From the NCBI GenBank assembly GCA_030601885.1, contig JAUWAU010000008.1:124001-188000 (forward strand): 64,000 bases of DNA. The letters are read 5' to 3'. The translations under genes were made by a program, and so were the position numbers. Of the stretch, positions 1 to 8,765 are shown one piece after another (the stretch's first letter is position 1; each line of letters opens with the position of its first letter). Origin of the DNA: Armatimonadota bacterium (GTDB lineage: Bacteria; Armatimonadota; Zipacnadia; JAUWAU01). The notes below the pieces were generated by a model. It had not been told where the DNA came from, ran no database searches, and worked only from the letters and a program-made list of their open reading frames with translations.

Positions 1-48
1 TTCGTGGAGGCGAAGCAGGCGGATTTGAGCCGCGCGGACGTGGAATAG
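1..48 (+). CDS. 3' end of an unidentified gene
   Basis: An open frame runs in from the left edge for fifteen codons (Phe-Val-Glu-Ala-Lys...Asp-Val-Glu) and stops at TAG, positions 46-48. It lies 79 bp upstream of the acyl-CoA ligase and on the same strand. Exosortase-A loci often have an acyl-carrier-protein gene at this place and the acidic tail would suit one, but fifteen residues are too few to identify a family. Only the reading frame is seen; the identity is a guess. Confidence 0.35.
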   Translation, partial: FVEAKQADLSRADVE

Positions 49-127
49 AGCCGGCCTCTGCCGCCGGCGCTGAGACCCGCCGCTGCGACATAGGGGAGCG
101 GCGAAGCAGAACGAGAAAGAGCGCACG

Positions 128-1723
128 ATGCTTGTCTCGAGACTTCTTGAAGAAGCTGCCGCTCGGGACCCGGATAAGGTCGCACTGGCCTCGGCCGAGG
201 GCCACGCGAGTTTTGCAGACATTGATCGTGCGAGCACCAGACTGGCCGCCACGCTCAAGGCGCGCGGTCTGGGCCGTTGCGACCGAGTGCTGATATTCCT
301 CAACAACAGCATCGAGGCTGTGGTCGCCGCCTTCGGTACATGGAAGGCCGGCGGCGTCATAGTCCCCGTGCATCCCACGGCCAAGGCGCCGCGTCTTGCG
401 TACATCTCGAAGGAATGCCAGCCCAAGGTCCTGATCAGTGACACTCACAAACTCCCGGTCCTCCAGGCCGACGAGGCGGGCGGCACACTGCCTAACCATC
501 GGATCCTCGCGGCGGCGGAGGGTGCCACAATTCCGTCGGATTGCCTATCGTGGACCGAGGCTGTTGAGGGCGGCAATGATCGGCCTGTCGAGCCGGGCAC
601 TATAGATGTAGATCTGGCTGCCATTATGTATACCTCTGGCTCCACAGGCCGGCCAAAGGGCGTCATGCTGAATCACTGCAATATGGTGGCCGCCGTCGAA
701 TCAGTGCTCGCCTACCTCGGCCTGCGACGCTCTGACATCATCCTCAACGTGATCCCCCTGTCATGGGACTACGGGCTGTTCCAGATACTGAAGGCTTTCC
801 GAGTGGGCGCGAGGCTGATACTGGCCGAGAGCTTCTCGTACCCGGCACGCGTGCTGGCACGAGGGCGGGATGAGCACGCGACTGGCTTCCCGGGCGTACC
901 TACGATATTCGCCGTGCTCTCGAGGCTCCGGGATCCCGGCAAGCACGCCTGTCCGGAAGTCCGTTATGTGACGAACACGGCTGCCGCCCTGCCGCCGGCG
1001 ATCTTACCGTACATCCGGATGGTCTTCCCCAACGCGCGGATCTACTCGATGTACGGCATGACCGAATGCAAGCGCGTCAGCTACCTGCCGCCTGAGGAGC
1101 TCGATGGGCGGCCGAGATCGGTTGGTAAGGCCATCCCGAATCACGAGGTATTCATAGCTGACGACTCCCTGAACCCAGTGCCGCCGGGTGAGATCGGCGA
1201 GCTCGTGGTCCGCGGCCCCACGGTCATGATGGGCTATTGGCAGAAGCCTCGGGAGTCGGCCGAAGTGCTGCCCGAAGGGCCGTGGCCCGGCGAGAGGATG
1301 TATCGCACCGGGGACCTGTTCAGGATGGACGAAGAGGGCTATCTGTACTTTGTTGCGCGCAAGGATGACATTATCAAGTGCCGGGGGCAGAAGGTCAGCC
1401 CCAAGGAAGTAGAGGATGTCCTGTACGCGATGCCTGAGGTGGCCGAGGCCGCCGTTATCGGGGTGCCCGATGAGGTAGAGGGCCAGGCCGTCACGGCACT
1501 CGTTGTGCCTCACCGAAGTGCGCAATTGACGGAGCGGGACGTGCGCCGCCACTGCGCGGCGCATTTGGAGAGCTACATGGTCCCGGGCTTGATTGAATTG
1601 CGCACTTCACTGCCGAAATCTCCTAACGGCAAGATCGACAAGAAAGCCCTCATGTCATCAGCTCGTCCCGAACCCGAGCCGGCAAGCGAGACTCATCCCA
1701 AGCACCCGGTCGTCGCAGAATAG
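128..1723 (+). CDS. acyl-CoA ligase (AMP-forming), exosortase-A-system type
   Basis: ANL-superfamily adenylating enzyme of 531 residues, the usual length. It should activate a carboxylic acid as acyl-AMP and pass it to CoA or an acyl carrier protein. The large domain has the P-loop signature YTSGSTGRPKG near residue 170 and the YGMTE motif near 310. The C-terminal domain has YRTGDL, the hinge-type K/R-D-D-I-I-K-x-R-G stretch and the catalytic lysine in SPNGKIDKK near 510. The ATG at 128 follows a weak purine-rich stretch. The next gene, a PLP decarboxylase, starts 27 bp downstream; this pair is the known companion of exosortase-A/PEP-CTERM exopolysaccharide loci, and an exosortase is present at 50 kb. 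The acyl substrate cannot be read from the sequence. Confidence 0.85.
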   Translation: MLVSRLLEEAAARDPDKVALASAEGHASFADIDRASTRLAATLKARGLGRCDRVLIFLNNSIEAVVAAFGTWKAGGVIVPVHPTAKAPRLAYISKECQPKVLISDTHKLPVLQADEAGGTLPNHRILAAAEGATIPSDCLSWTEAVEGGNDRPVEPGTIDVDLAAIMYTSGSTGRPKGVMLNHCNMVAAVESVLAYLGLRRSDIILNVIPLSWDYGLFQILKAFRVGARLILAESFSYPARVLARGRDEHATGFPGVPTIFAVLSRLRDPGKHACPEVRYVTNTAAALPPAILPYIRMVFPNARIYSMYGMTECKRVSYLPPEELDGRPRSVGKAIPNHEVFIADDSLNPVPPGEIGELVVRGPTVMMGYWQKPRESAEVLPEGPWPGERMYRTGDLFRMDEEGYLYFVARKDDIIKCRGQKVSPKEVEDVLYAMPEVAEAAVIGVPDEVEGQAVTALVVPHRSAQLTERDVRRHCAAHLESYMVPGLIELRTSLPKSPNGKIDKKALMSSARPEPEPASETHPKHPVVAE

Positions 1724-1749
1724 AAGCTCGCACCGAGGAGCCGAGAACG

Positions 1750-2976
1750 TTGGTGGACGTTCGTGACGGACATCTGTGTGTGGCGGGTTGTCGCGTCGTG
1801 GACATCGTGGATGCCCATGGCGAACCGGCGTACATCTATGACGCGGAGACCATCGACCGTCAGTACGCTCAGCTTCGGACTGCCCTTCCGGACGACGTCC
1901 AGATCTTCTACTCCGTGAAGGCGAATCCGAATCCCGGCATCCTCTCGCATATGGTCGGACTCGCCGATGGCGCCGAGGTATCCTCCGGAGGCGAGCTCCG
2001 CAAGGCGCTCGAGGCCGGCTTCGCGCCGCAGGACATCATCTTTGTGGGGCCGGGGAAATCCGAGGCGGAGATCCTGGCCGCGGTCCGAGAGGGCATCTAC
2101 GCCATAGTGGCGGAGTCTGTGCCGGAGATCAGACTCATAGACGACGTCGCCGCCGACGTCGGACGGTGCGCGCACGTCGCACTGCGGATCAACCCGACGC
2201 GGCCGATGAGCGGCGCGAGGCTGGCGATGGCAGGGAAGCCAAGTCAGTTCGGGATCGACGAGGCCGACATCGGAAGCGCCTTCGAAGAGGCATCGAGCTG
2301 CCAGCACGTCGAGATCATGGGCATACATGCCTATCTCGGCACGCGCATCCTTGACGCAGAAGTTGTCGCGCGCAACACGCGTTACATCGCCGAAATGGCG
2401 TTGAGAGCGTCGCAGGAGTACGGGTTCGAGTTGGCTATGGTAGATTTCGGCGGAGGCTTTGGCGTCCCGTACTTCGAGAACGAAGAGGAATTCGACATCG
2501 ACGCTCTGCAGCGAGAGTTGGCCGGGCTGCCGGATGAATGCCTCGGAGATGCTGCCCACCGCGCGCGGCTGATGGTGGAGTCCGGCAGATACCTGGTGGC
2601 TGACTGTGGCATATACGTGGCGAGGGTCCGATACGTCAAACAGTCACAGGGGAAGTCATTCGTCATCCTGAGCGGCGGGACAAATCACCACATGGCAGCG
2701 GCCGCCATCGGGGGATTCGTCAGGCGCAATTTCCCCGTGGCAGTCGTTAACCGGATGGACGAGCCCAACACCCTAACGGCCGATCTTTGCGGGCCGCTCT
2801 GTACGCCAACGGATGTACTTGCGAGGAAGGTCGATATACCAACGGTCGAGCCAGGGGACCTCGTCGCGGTGCTCAAGTCCGGCGCGTACGGCTTCTCGGC
2901 GAGTCCGCTGGGGTTCCTCAGTCACGAGCAGCCACGCGAGGTGCTCGTGAAAAACGGTGAGGCCCAGCCAGCGTGA
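1750..2976 (+). CDS. PLP-dependent decarboxylase (Orn/DAP/Arg decarboxylase group 2), exosortase-A-system type
   Basis: Fold-III PLP enzyme of 408 residues, related to diaminopimelate and ornithine decarboxylases. The N-terminal barrel carries FYSVKANPN, whose lysine forms the PLP Schiff base. The glycine-rich phosphate-binding loop is GGGFGVPY, and the C-terminal sheet domain has CGPLCTPTD and the GAYG motif, so the catalytic dyad appears intact. Translation starts at TTG 1750 or GTG 1753. The product would be an amine, but I cannot tell which amino acid is used. Its position beside the acyl-CoA ligase matches the exosortase-A-associated decarboxylase family, whose true substrate is not established as far as I know. 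It is probably cotranscribed with the ligase. Confidence 0.85.
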   Translation: MVDVRDGHLCVAGCRVVDIVDAHGEPAYIYDAETIDRQYAQLRTALPDDVQIFYSVKANPNPGILSHMVGLADGAEVSSGGELRKALEAGFAPQDIIFVGPGKSEAEILAAVREGIYAIVAESVPEIRLIDDVAADVGRCAHVALRINPTRPMSGARLAMAGKPSQFGIDEADIGSAFEEASSCQHVEIMGIHAYLGTRILDAEVVARNTRYIAEMALRASQEYGFELAMVDFGGGFGVPYFENEEEFDIDALQRELAGLPDECLGDAAHRARLMVESGRYLVADCGIYVARVRYVKQSQGKSFVILSGGTNHHMAAAAIGGFVRRNFPVAVVNRMDEPNTLTADLCGPLCTPTDVLARKVDIPTVEPGDLVAVLKSGAYGFSASPLGFLSHEQPREVLVKNGEAQPA

Positions 2977-3035
2977 ACGAGAGCAGATCTCGGAGTCTCG
3001 CGTCCGAAACAGCCGTCTGAAGGAGCGTAGCAGAA

Positions 3036-4490
3036 GTGGAACGGACGTCTGCCAGTGTGCTGGATACAGACGCGACGAGCCCGGGGCCCGATGGTGCGGA
3101 CGGGCTTCGCGATAGACTTGAGGCTCTGCGCGACGAGCAGAGGCAGGTGTGTCATGACATTGGTGCTGCCAAGCGCCGAGGTGAAAGCGCGGACGACTTC
3201 ATCGAGCAGAATCGCCTGATCTCTCAGCAGATCGACGCACTCGTCGAGCAGGAGCACGCTGCCCAGGAGGCAGAAGACGATAAGACGGCGGTGGCTGGGC
3301 CCCTGACCGTCAGTGTCGAGTCATCGGTGGCCGCTTTCCGTGACATCAGGGACGAATGGGACGAACTCCTGCTGAGGTCCGACTGCGATTCGCCTTTCCT
3401 GACGTGGGAGTGGCTGTACACCTGGTGGGAGGTATACGGCCAGGATAAGGAGCTATACCTGGTTCTGGTTCGCTCCGCGGACGGGCGGTTGGTGGGGGCC
3501 GCGCCTTTCATGATCGGGTACAGGGACTTTCGCCAGCCCAAACGACTGCACCGTCGCACGCTCGCCTTCCTTGGCACCGGGGAGTGTCTTGGGCCGAACT
3601 ACCTGAAGTTCATCGCGGCACCCGGGCGGGAGGCGGAGGTGGTCCGTGCCGTTCTGGATCGCATGGCCGAGGATGCCGAGCGCTGGGACGTTGCCCTGTT
3701 GAGACACGTGCCGTGCGAACAAGGCGAATCGGCGCTGCTGTGCGAGTTAGCTGCGCATGAGAAGCTGGACTTCTGGGCGGGGCCCGGCCAACCATGCGTG
3801 TGGGGGAGACTGCCTTCCAGCTTTCAAGAGTATCTCTCAACTGTTCCATCTGCGAGACGCAGAAAGCGCCTTCGCCGTGCCGATAGGCCACTGCAGCGGG
3901 CCTGCCTGCGCGTGACTCACACGATCTGTGGCAGGAGTGATGAGGTGCAAGCGCATACACGGAAGGTGCTCGATCTTCACCTGTCACGTTTCGGATCCAA
4001 AGGTGACTGGAGTGCGTGGGAAAGCACCGAGAGTCAGACAGTGGTGATACGTGGCGCGGGGCGCCTATGTGAACGAGGGTGGGCGCGCGTTGACACCTTG
4101 CTCTTCGACGGGCGAGTCGCTGCGGGGGCTGTAGGGCTACTGTTCAAGGGGACATATTTCTCGTTCCTATCAGGTTTTGCCCAGCAAGCTGCCCGGTTCA
4201 GTCCGCGGCACGAGCTCCTGCGCCGCCTCATTCAGGATCTCATCAAGGATGGCGTCACGCGTTTCGATTTTCTCGGAGGCGCGTACGACTACAAGAAGGA
4301 GTACTTGCCGCAGCGGCGGCACGTAACTACCCTCGTCATACTCCATGGCGCTGAGTGGCATATGCCCAGACTGGCGCAGCCGCGCTTGCGTCAGCGCCTA
4401 TCGAGATTCGTCAAGCGGGTAGCGAAGCGCACGTTGCCACGAAGGCCACCAGGCTGGCCAAGGCGCGGCGGAAGGAGAGCATCGGAATGA
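3036..4490 (+). CDS. FemAB/CelD-like GNAT-fold acyltransferase
   Basis: A 484-residue protein. Residues 1-90 are charged and helix-prone, probably a coiled coil (LRDRLEALRDEQRQ, then QISQQIDALVEQE-like heptads). From about residue 90 there is a BioF2/CelD-type acetyltransferase domain: the entry motif with SPFLTWEWLYTWWE, then the LVGAAPFM strand, and near the end the FDFLGGAYDYKKEY stretch that is diagnostic of the family. Such enzymes transfer acyl or aminoacyl groups in envelope and exopolysaccharide biosynthesis, and FemAB-like members accompany exosortase-A systems. GTG 3036 is preceded by AGGAG at 3021. The very basic C-terminus (Arg/Lys-rich last 40 residues) could bind membrane phosphates. 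The substrate is unknown. Confidence 0.75.
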   Translation: MERTSASVLDTDATSPGPDGADGLRDRLEALRDEQRQVCHDIGAAKRRGESADDFIEQNRLISQQIDALVEQEHAAQEAEDDKTAVAGPLTVSVESSVAAFRDIRDEWDELLLRSDCDSPFLTWEWLYTWWEVYGQDKELYLVLVRSADGRLVGAAPFMIGYRDFRQPKRLHRRTLAFLGTGECLGPNYLKFIAAPGREAEVVRAVLDRMAEDAERWDVALLRHVPCEQGESALLCELAAHEKLDFWAGPGQPCVWGRLPSSFQEYLSTVPSARRRKRLRRADRPLQRACLRVTHTICGRSDEVQAHTRKVLDLHLSRFGSKGDWSAWESTESQTVVIRGAGRLCERGWARVDTLLFDGRVAAGAVGLLFKGTYFSFLSGFAQQAARFSPRHELLRRLIQDLIKDGVTRFDFLGGAYDYKKEYLPQRRHVTTLVILHGAEWHMPRLAQPRLRQRLSRFVKRVAKRTLPRRPPGWPRRGGRRASE

Positions 4491-4556
4491 TTCGTGTCGC
4501 CATCGCCGCTGCTGCCGTAGCTGGCCAGCACCGGGCGAGGAGGCTTCAGCATCGAT

Positions 4557-6152
4557 GTGCATAGTAGCATGACGCAGGGCCGCGCTGAAAGGGCTGTAAG
4601 GGATACCGCGAAGCTAGTCGTTTCACAGTTTGGTGCGGCCATCTTTGCCATTTGCTTCTCGGCGTGGCTCGTGCGTTCGCTGCCAGCGAAGGAGCTGTCG
4701 ATCTGGCCAGTTTGGCTCGGTCTTAGTGGGATACTGCAGGCACTGAGCCAGTTGGGCATGCGCGATACCTTTGTCCGGCTAGTGCCTCAAGCTCTTCGTG
4801 AAGGCCGTGACGCAGACGCGGCCCGCATCTTGCGTTGCGGCCTGTTCGCGAACCTCGTGATGGCTTCCCTGCTCTGCGCCGCGTTCTGGATGATGAGCGG
4901 AGCGGCCGCCAATGTGTTCCTCAAGGCGCCGGAGATGGGGCCAGTCGTGCGCCTTGTTATGCTCGCGGTCTTCTTCACCGCAATGCGGCTTCACCTGGAA
5001 GGCGCACTGTCCAGCGTTCAGCAGTTCGGCACCGTTGCTGTCGTGGGGGCAATATGCCGAATTGGCCAGTCATCGCTTGCGGTCGCAGCCTATTTGGTCT
5101 CCGGCATCCAAGGCGCAGTGTTTGCTCTCATCGCTGTCAATTTCGTGGCGTGCGCGCTGGCACTTGCGAAGCTTTGGAAGTGGTTGCAGATCGGCAGCGG
5201 GCTCCAGGGCCTGAGAGGTGTGATATCGTACGCAGGGCCATTCTGGGGCGTTGCGATCTTATCCTTCCTCACAAACAGGATCGACTACCTCGTCGTCGCG
5301 GCCCTGACAGTGCCAGAGCTGCTCGCGAGCTATTACGTCGCCCGCAAGCTTGCCAGCTATGTCGAGCAGGTCGGCGAGTTTGCAATGTCTGCCGTGGCTC
5401 CCAAACTAGCAGAGCTGCGAGGCCGTCCCGACCACGAAGCAAGGGCCGGATTCTGCAAGTGTACTCGCTACGCTTTCCTTGGCCTGCTTCCCGTGCGACT
5501 GGCGGGGATTGCACTGGGCCCAGCCCTGGTGCTACTCTACGCTGGAGATAAGTACGCGTCCGCCGGGATCACTCTGTCGCTTCTATGTGGCTACATTCAG
5601 ATGAGCAATCTCTACGCCCTTCACCGGGCTGCCATCTTGGCATTTGGCCGAAGGTGGCATCTCCTGGCCTTGCAGGCGATCGCCGGGTGCCTGAACCCAC
5701 TCGCTCTGGTGCTCTTTGTTCCCGTGTGGGGCGGGCCTGGGGCGGCAGTTGGCAAGATCTGCGTGTTCTTTGTATTGACACTTGTGGGATATTATCTGCT
5801 TAGGCTGAGGCTGAAGCCACTCTACGACTACGAGGCGATCAAGTTAGCTTTGATTGCCAGTTCGCTCATGGCGGGCACGATGGGCCTGTGGGTCATAGCG
5901 TTGCGCTCGGCTGCCGCGTTAGTGCCCGCGATCGTCACGGGGGTGTTGGTCTATCTTGTTCTTCTCCGCCACCGACTCACGGAGGCCGATGCCCGACTGA
6001 TTCTTAGTCTTATGCCGCCCCGCCTCCGACAGAGCCGGGCTAGCCAGAGGTTCGTACGTGCTGTGACCGGGTTCCTAGCAGGGCGAACGCCAGCACACAC
6101 CGCGGGGGCAGAGGCCTCGGAGCGTCGCCCCGCGGAGCGGAGAGCCTCGTGA
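4557..6152 (+). CDS. polysaccharide flippase, Wzx/MATE-like
   Basis: A polytopic inner-membrane protein of 531 residues with about 12 predicted hydrophobic segments, typical in length and spacing of the polysaccharide-transport (PST/Wzx) branch of the MOP superfamily. It would flip undecaprenyl-linked repeat units across the membrane. The N-terminus shows the usual amphipathic start followed by FGAAIFAICFSAWLVRSL, and the C-terminal 40 residues are hydrophilic. GTG 4557 gives the full frame; ATG 4569 is an alternative. It ends 2 bp before the next gene, so the two are probably translated together. A second flippase-like gene lies at 29990, so this cluster has two candidates for the same step. 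Confidence 0.8.
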   Translation: MHSSMTQGRAERAVRDTAKLVVSQFGAAIFAICFSAWLVRSLPAKELSIWPVWLGLSGILQALSQLGMRDTFVRLVPQALREGRDADAARILRCGLFANLVMASLLCAAFWMMSGAAANVFLKAPEMGPVVRLVMLAVFFTAMRLHLEGALSSVQQFGTVAVVGAICRIGQSSLAVAAYLVSGIQGAVFALIAVNFVACALALAKLWKWLQIGSGLQGLRGVISYAGPFWGVAILSFLTNRIDYLVVAALTVPELLASYYVARKLASYVEQVGEFAMSAVAPKLAELRGRPDHEARAGFCKCTRYAFLGLLPVRLAGIALGPALVLLYAGDKYASAGITLSLLCGYIQMSNLYALHRAAILAFGRRWHLLALQAIAGCLNPLALVLFVPVWGGPGAAVGKICVFFVLTLVGYYLLRLRLKPLYDYEAIKLALIASSLMAGTMGLWVIALRSAAALVPAIVTGVLVYLVLLRHRLTEADARLILSLMPPRLRQSRASQRFVRAVTGFLAGRTPAHTAGAEASERRPAERRAS

Positions 6153-6153
6153 G

Positions 6154-8094
6154 GTGATACTCATCGGCGGCATTTGGGGGGTTGTGCATGTCGATAGCTC
6201 ACGTCCCGTGGCCGATCGGCAACTGGAGGCCATGCTCCGGAGCATCGAGCACCGTGGCCCTGACGAGCGGGCCACGCAGGCAGGGCACGGCATCGGGATG
6301 GGAGCATGCTGGGTCGCTGCCCCGAACTGCGGCCCCGCGTTTGCCGTGTCCGAGGACGAGCAGATCTGGGCCGCGCTCGATGGCGCAATCTACGAGCGTG
6401 AGTCCCTCCGGTCTTGGCTGGCATCTCGCGGGCACCGGGTGGACTCCCAGAGCGGAGCGGCGCTTCTTCCCCACATGTATGAAGAGCTGGGGGCCGACCT
6501 CACATCGCGCATTGAGGGCGACTTTGCCTTTGCACTCTGGGATGGACACCGGCGAGCGCTTCATTTGTGCCGCGGCCGGGCCGGACACAAGCCGCTATTC
6601 TATGCAGAGAGCGATGGCTCGCTGTTCTTCGGAAGCGAAATCAAAGCCATATTGGCACTTCCTAACTTGGAGCGCACCCCGAAGCCATCGGCAGTAGCCG
6701 ATTTTCTCGCCATCGGCACGATTCCCCAGCCCACCACCTGCTTCGAGGGCGTTCTGCATGTCCCGCCCGCAGGCGTCGTCACCTGGTCCCAGGGGCGCAC
6801 ACGCAAGCGCCGGTATTGGCACCTGAATTTCGCGACTGAGGAGCGCATCGGACGGGACGAGGCCGCAGAGAGATACAGGGATCTTGTGATGGGTGCAGTT
6901 CAGCGACGGACCAATGACCTGGAGCACTGCACCTCATTCCTCAGCGGGGGAATGGACTGCAGCATCGTTGTAGGCACGGTCTCGCGTCTGCTTGGCAAGG
7001 CCTGCACCGCGTTTTCGGTAGGGTTTGCAGAGGAGGAGTACAGTGAACTGCCTGATGCTCGAGTGGGCGCGAAGGAGCTGGGTGCGGAATACAGGGAGCA
7101 CGTCGTCGATCCCAAGACGGTTCCCGACACGCTTCGCCTCGCTGTTTGGCACCATGACGCTCCTCTGGAGGATACGTCGTCCGTCCCGACGTACTGGGGC
7201 GCCAAGCTGGCGCGAGCGCACACCCCGCTCGTGCTAACCGGCGATGGGCCTGATCAGCTCTTCGCCGGCAGCGGCTACCATCTGCAGGTAGCGCGCGACC
7301 TCGACCCCGGTCGCTGTGCCGTCGCACCATATCTCTACGGGGCGCTATCGTGGGTGCTTCCACTAAAGCTTGCCCGGCGGCGGAGCTTCTTGGGGAGAGC
7401 GGCGCGACGGTCGCATCGAAAGGGCGGAAGTCCTCTCCATCGGCTACTGTGGCACTTCGGCGCCGGCCATCAGATAGTCCCTCGCCACCTGCTCGTGCCC
7501 GAGCTCCGCGAGGTGGATCCAAGGCGCCATTGGCTCGAGGCGCTCGCACAGTCCGGCACAGAGCATCCGCTCGAGCAGGCGCTGTACTTGGACTTCCACT
7601 TCTTCCTGCACGACGATCTCATGCCGAAGGTAGATCGGATGACCATGGCCTGTTCGCTGGAGACGCGCATGCCCTTCCTGGACACATCGCTCCTGCAGCT
7701 TGCAATGGTGGCGCCACCGGACGCAAAGGTGGGCTGGCAGAACGGCCAGCTACGTACGAAGTGGCTGCAGCGCGTGGCATTTGACGACATACTGCCGCGG
7801 CACTCCGTGGAGAAGCGCAAGCGGGGTTTTGCCATGCCGACGGGGCCCTGGTTCCAGAAAGACCTGAAGCCGTTCCTGCGAGAGGTGCTGCTGGACGACA
7901 GGACTCTCCGACGTCCTTACTTCCAGCAAGACGAGCTGCGAGGCCTTGTCGAGGGCTACTTCGCGGGCACGCAAGACGCCTTCACGTGCCCGAACTCGCT
8001 GATCGTCCGGCTCGTGACCCTGGAGCTGTGGCACAGGATGTACATCGATCCTCCTCAAATCGAGCAGCCATCGCAACGACATGGCACAGCCTGA
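6154..8094 (+). CDS. asparagine-synthetase-like amidotransferase, glutaminase nucleophile missing (copy 1)
   Basis: AsnB-family protein of 646 residues with an N-terminal class-II glutaminase-like domain (about 1-210) and a C-terminal ATP-dependent synthetase domain. The family norm is Met-Cys-Gly-Ile at the N-terminus, with Cys as the nucleophile. Here the frame reads ...Ile-Gly-Gly-Ile-Trp-Gly, so Cys is replaced by Gly and no Cys can be gained by moving the start. HRGPDE is kept, but the usual N-G-E-x-Y-N has become DGAIYE. The synthetase PP-loop reads SGGMDCS near residue 264 instead of SGGVDSS, and the later motif is GDGPDQLFAG instead of GDGGDELFAG. It probably uses free ammonia or an amine rather than glutamine, or is on the way to becoming a different ligase. 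GTG start, 2 bp after the flippase stop. Confidence 0.8.
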   Translation: MILIGGIWGVVHVDSSRPVADRQLEAMLRSIEHRGPDERATQAGHGIGMGACWVAAPNCGPAFAVSEDEQIWAALDGAIYERESLRSWLASRGHRVDSQSGAALLPHMYEELGADLTSRIEGDFAFALWDGHRRALHLCRGRAGHKPLFYAESDGSLFFGSEIKAILALPNLERTPKPSAVADFLAIGTIPQPTTCFEGVLHVPPAGVVTWSQGRTRKRRYWHLNFATEERIGRDEAAERYRDLVMGAVQRRTNDLEHCTSFLSGGMDCSIVVGTVSRLLGKACTAFSVGFAEEEYSELPDARVGAKELGAEYREHVVDPKTVPDTLRLAVWHHDAPLEDTSSVPTYWGAKLARAHTPLVLTGDGPDQLFAGSGYHLQVARDLDPGRCAVAPYLYGALSWVLPLKLARRRSFLGRAARRSHRKGGSPLHRLLWHFGAGHQIVPRHLLVPELREVDPRRHWLEALAQSGTEHPLEQALYLDFHFFLHDDLMPKVDRMTMACSLETRMPFLDTSLLQLAMVAPPDAKVGWQNGQLRTKWLQRVAFDDILPRHSVEKRKRGFAMPTGPWFQKDLKPFLREVLLDDRTLRRPYFQQDELRGLVEGYFAGTQDAFTCPNSLIVRLVTLELWHRMYIDPPQIEQPSQRHGTA

Positions 8095-8429
8095 CGGGGG
8101 CCGCATAGTCGCGATGTCAGCGTGCCGCGCTGGCCGGACCCCTGTGTCGTGTTCGAAGGCGTTGCGGTACCAACGTCTCAATGGATCTGACCACAATAGA
8201 ACGCCCACGTTGCAGAAAGTTCACAGGGTTGTTGTCTCCCCGTAAGCATTGGCAGGGATACTTGGTCGTGCAGGCGCAGTATCCGTGCGCCTAGTGCGGT
8301 AGCGGCACACAACACCCAACCTACAAGCTGACACGAAGGCACCAAGAGGCCCAGCGCGGCGTGTCTTGGCGCCCCTGACCCACGTCCGAGAGACTCCTGT
8401 GCGAGCAGAAACGGAGGCGGTCAACGAAC
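8095..8429 (+). other. intergenic region, 335 bp
   Basis: No convincing gene, tRNA or strong hairpin is seen. It separates the first exopolysaccharide gene group from the first surface-protein gene and should hold that gene's promoter, but no clean -35/-10 pair stands out. Confidence 0.4.
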
Positions 8430-8765
8430 ATGCGTCGTGTTTTGTCTCTGACTGCGGTCCTGTGCGGGCTGGTGTGGCTGCTCGCGGCCGGGGTGTCTGT
8501 GGGGAGGGTGTGGTACATACAGACCGTGGACAGCCAGGGGACCGTCGGTGGCTACACGTCCCTGGCCTTGGATCGGAATGGCTATCCGCACATAGGCTAT
8601 CATGACTACACCAGCCGAGCCGCGAAATACACCGCCTGGAACGGCACCAGTTGGACTATGCACATTCTCGTAGACCCCGACTCCTCCTGCGCAAGCAATG
8701 GCACTTACACGTCCCTGGCGCTCGACGCTGATGGCAATCCTCATATAACCTGTAAGCAGGGCTGA
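8430..8765 (+). pseudogene. N-terminal part of a secreted repeat protein, cut by an in-frame TGA
   Basis: ATG 8430 opens a signal peptide (Met-Arg-Arg, hydrophobic core LTAVLCGLVWLLAAG, then polar residues), followed by one complete and part of a second copy of a roughly 47-residue repeat (SLALD-x-x-G-x-PHI-x-Y...AWNGTSW). The frame stops at TGA 8763-8765. The codons after it continue the same repeat in the same frame (PWNNLRYAARVGSDW), so this fragment and the 8778-10877 frame are one gene of about 815 codons broken by a single nonsense codon. A TGG-to-TGA or CGA-to-TGA change, or a sequencing error, is the simplest explanation. Recoding as selenocysteine is not supported by any visible feature. 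Confidence 0.7.

Noticed and set aside
6154..8094. Lasso-peptide or beta-lactam biosynthesis locus based on the glutaminase-dead AsnB
   Set aside because: No precursor peptide, B-protein (leader peptidase) or other pathway enzyme is nearby; the surroundings are polysaccharide genes.
8150..8290. tRNA-like stretch (GTGTTCGAAGGC and nearby)
   Set aside because: The T-loop-like motif has no matching acceptor stem, anticodon arm or D-loop at the right distances.
8763..8765. Selenocysteine insertion at the in-frame TGA
   Set aside because: The host family is a structural repeat protein, the equivalent position in other repeats is not Cys, and no convincing SECIS-like hairpin was recognised after the codon.
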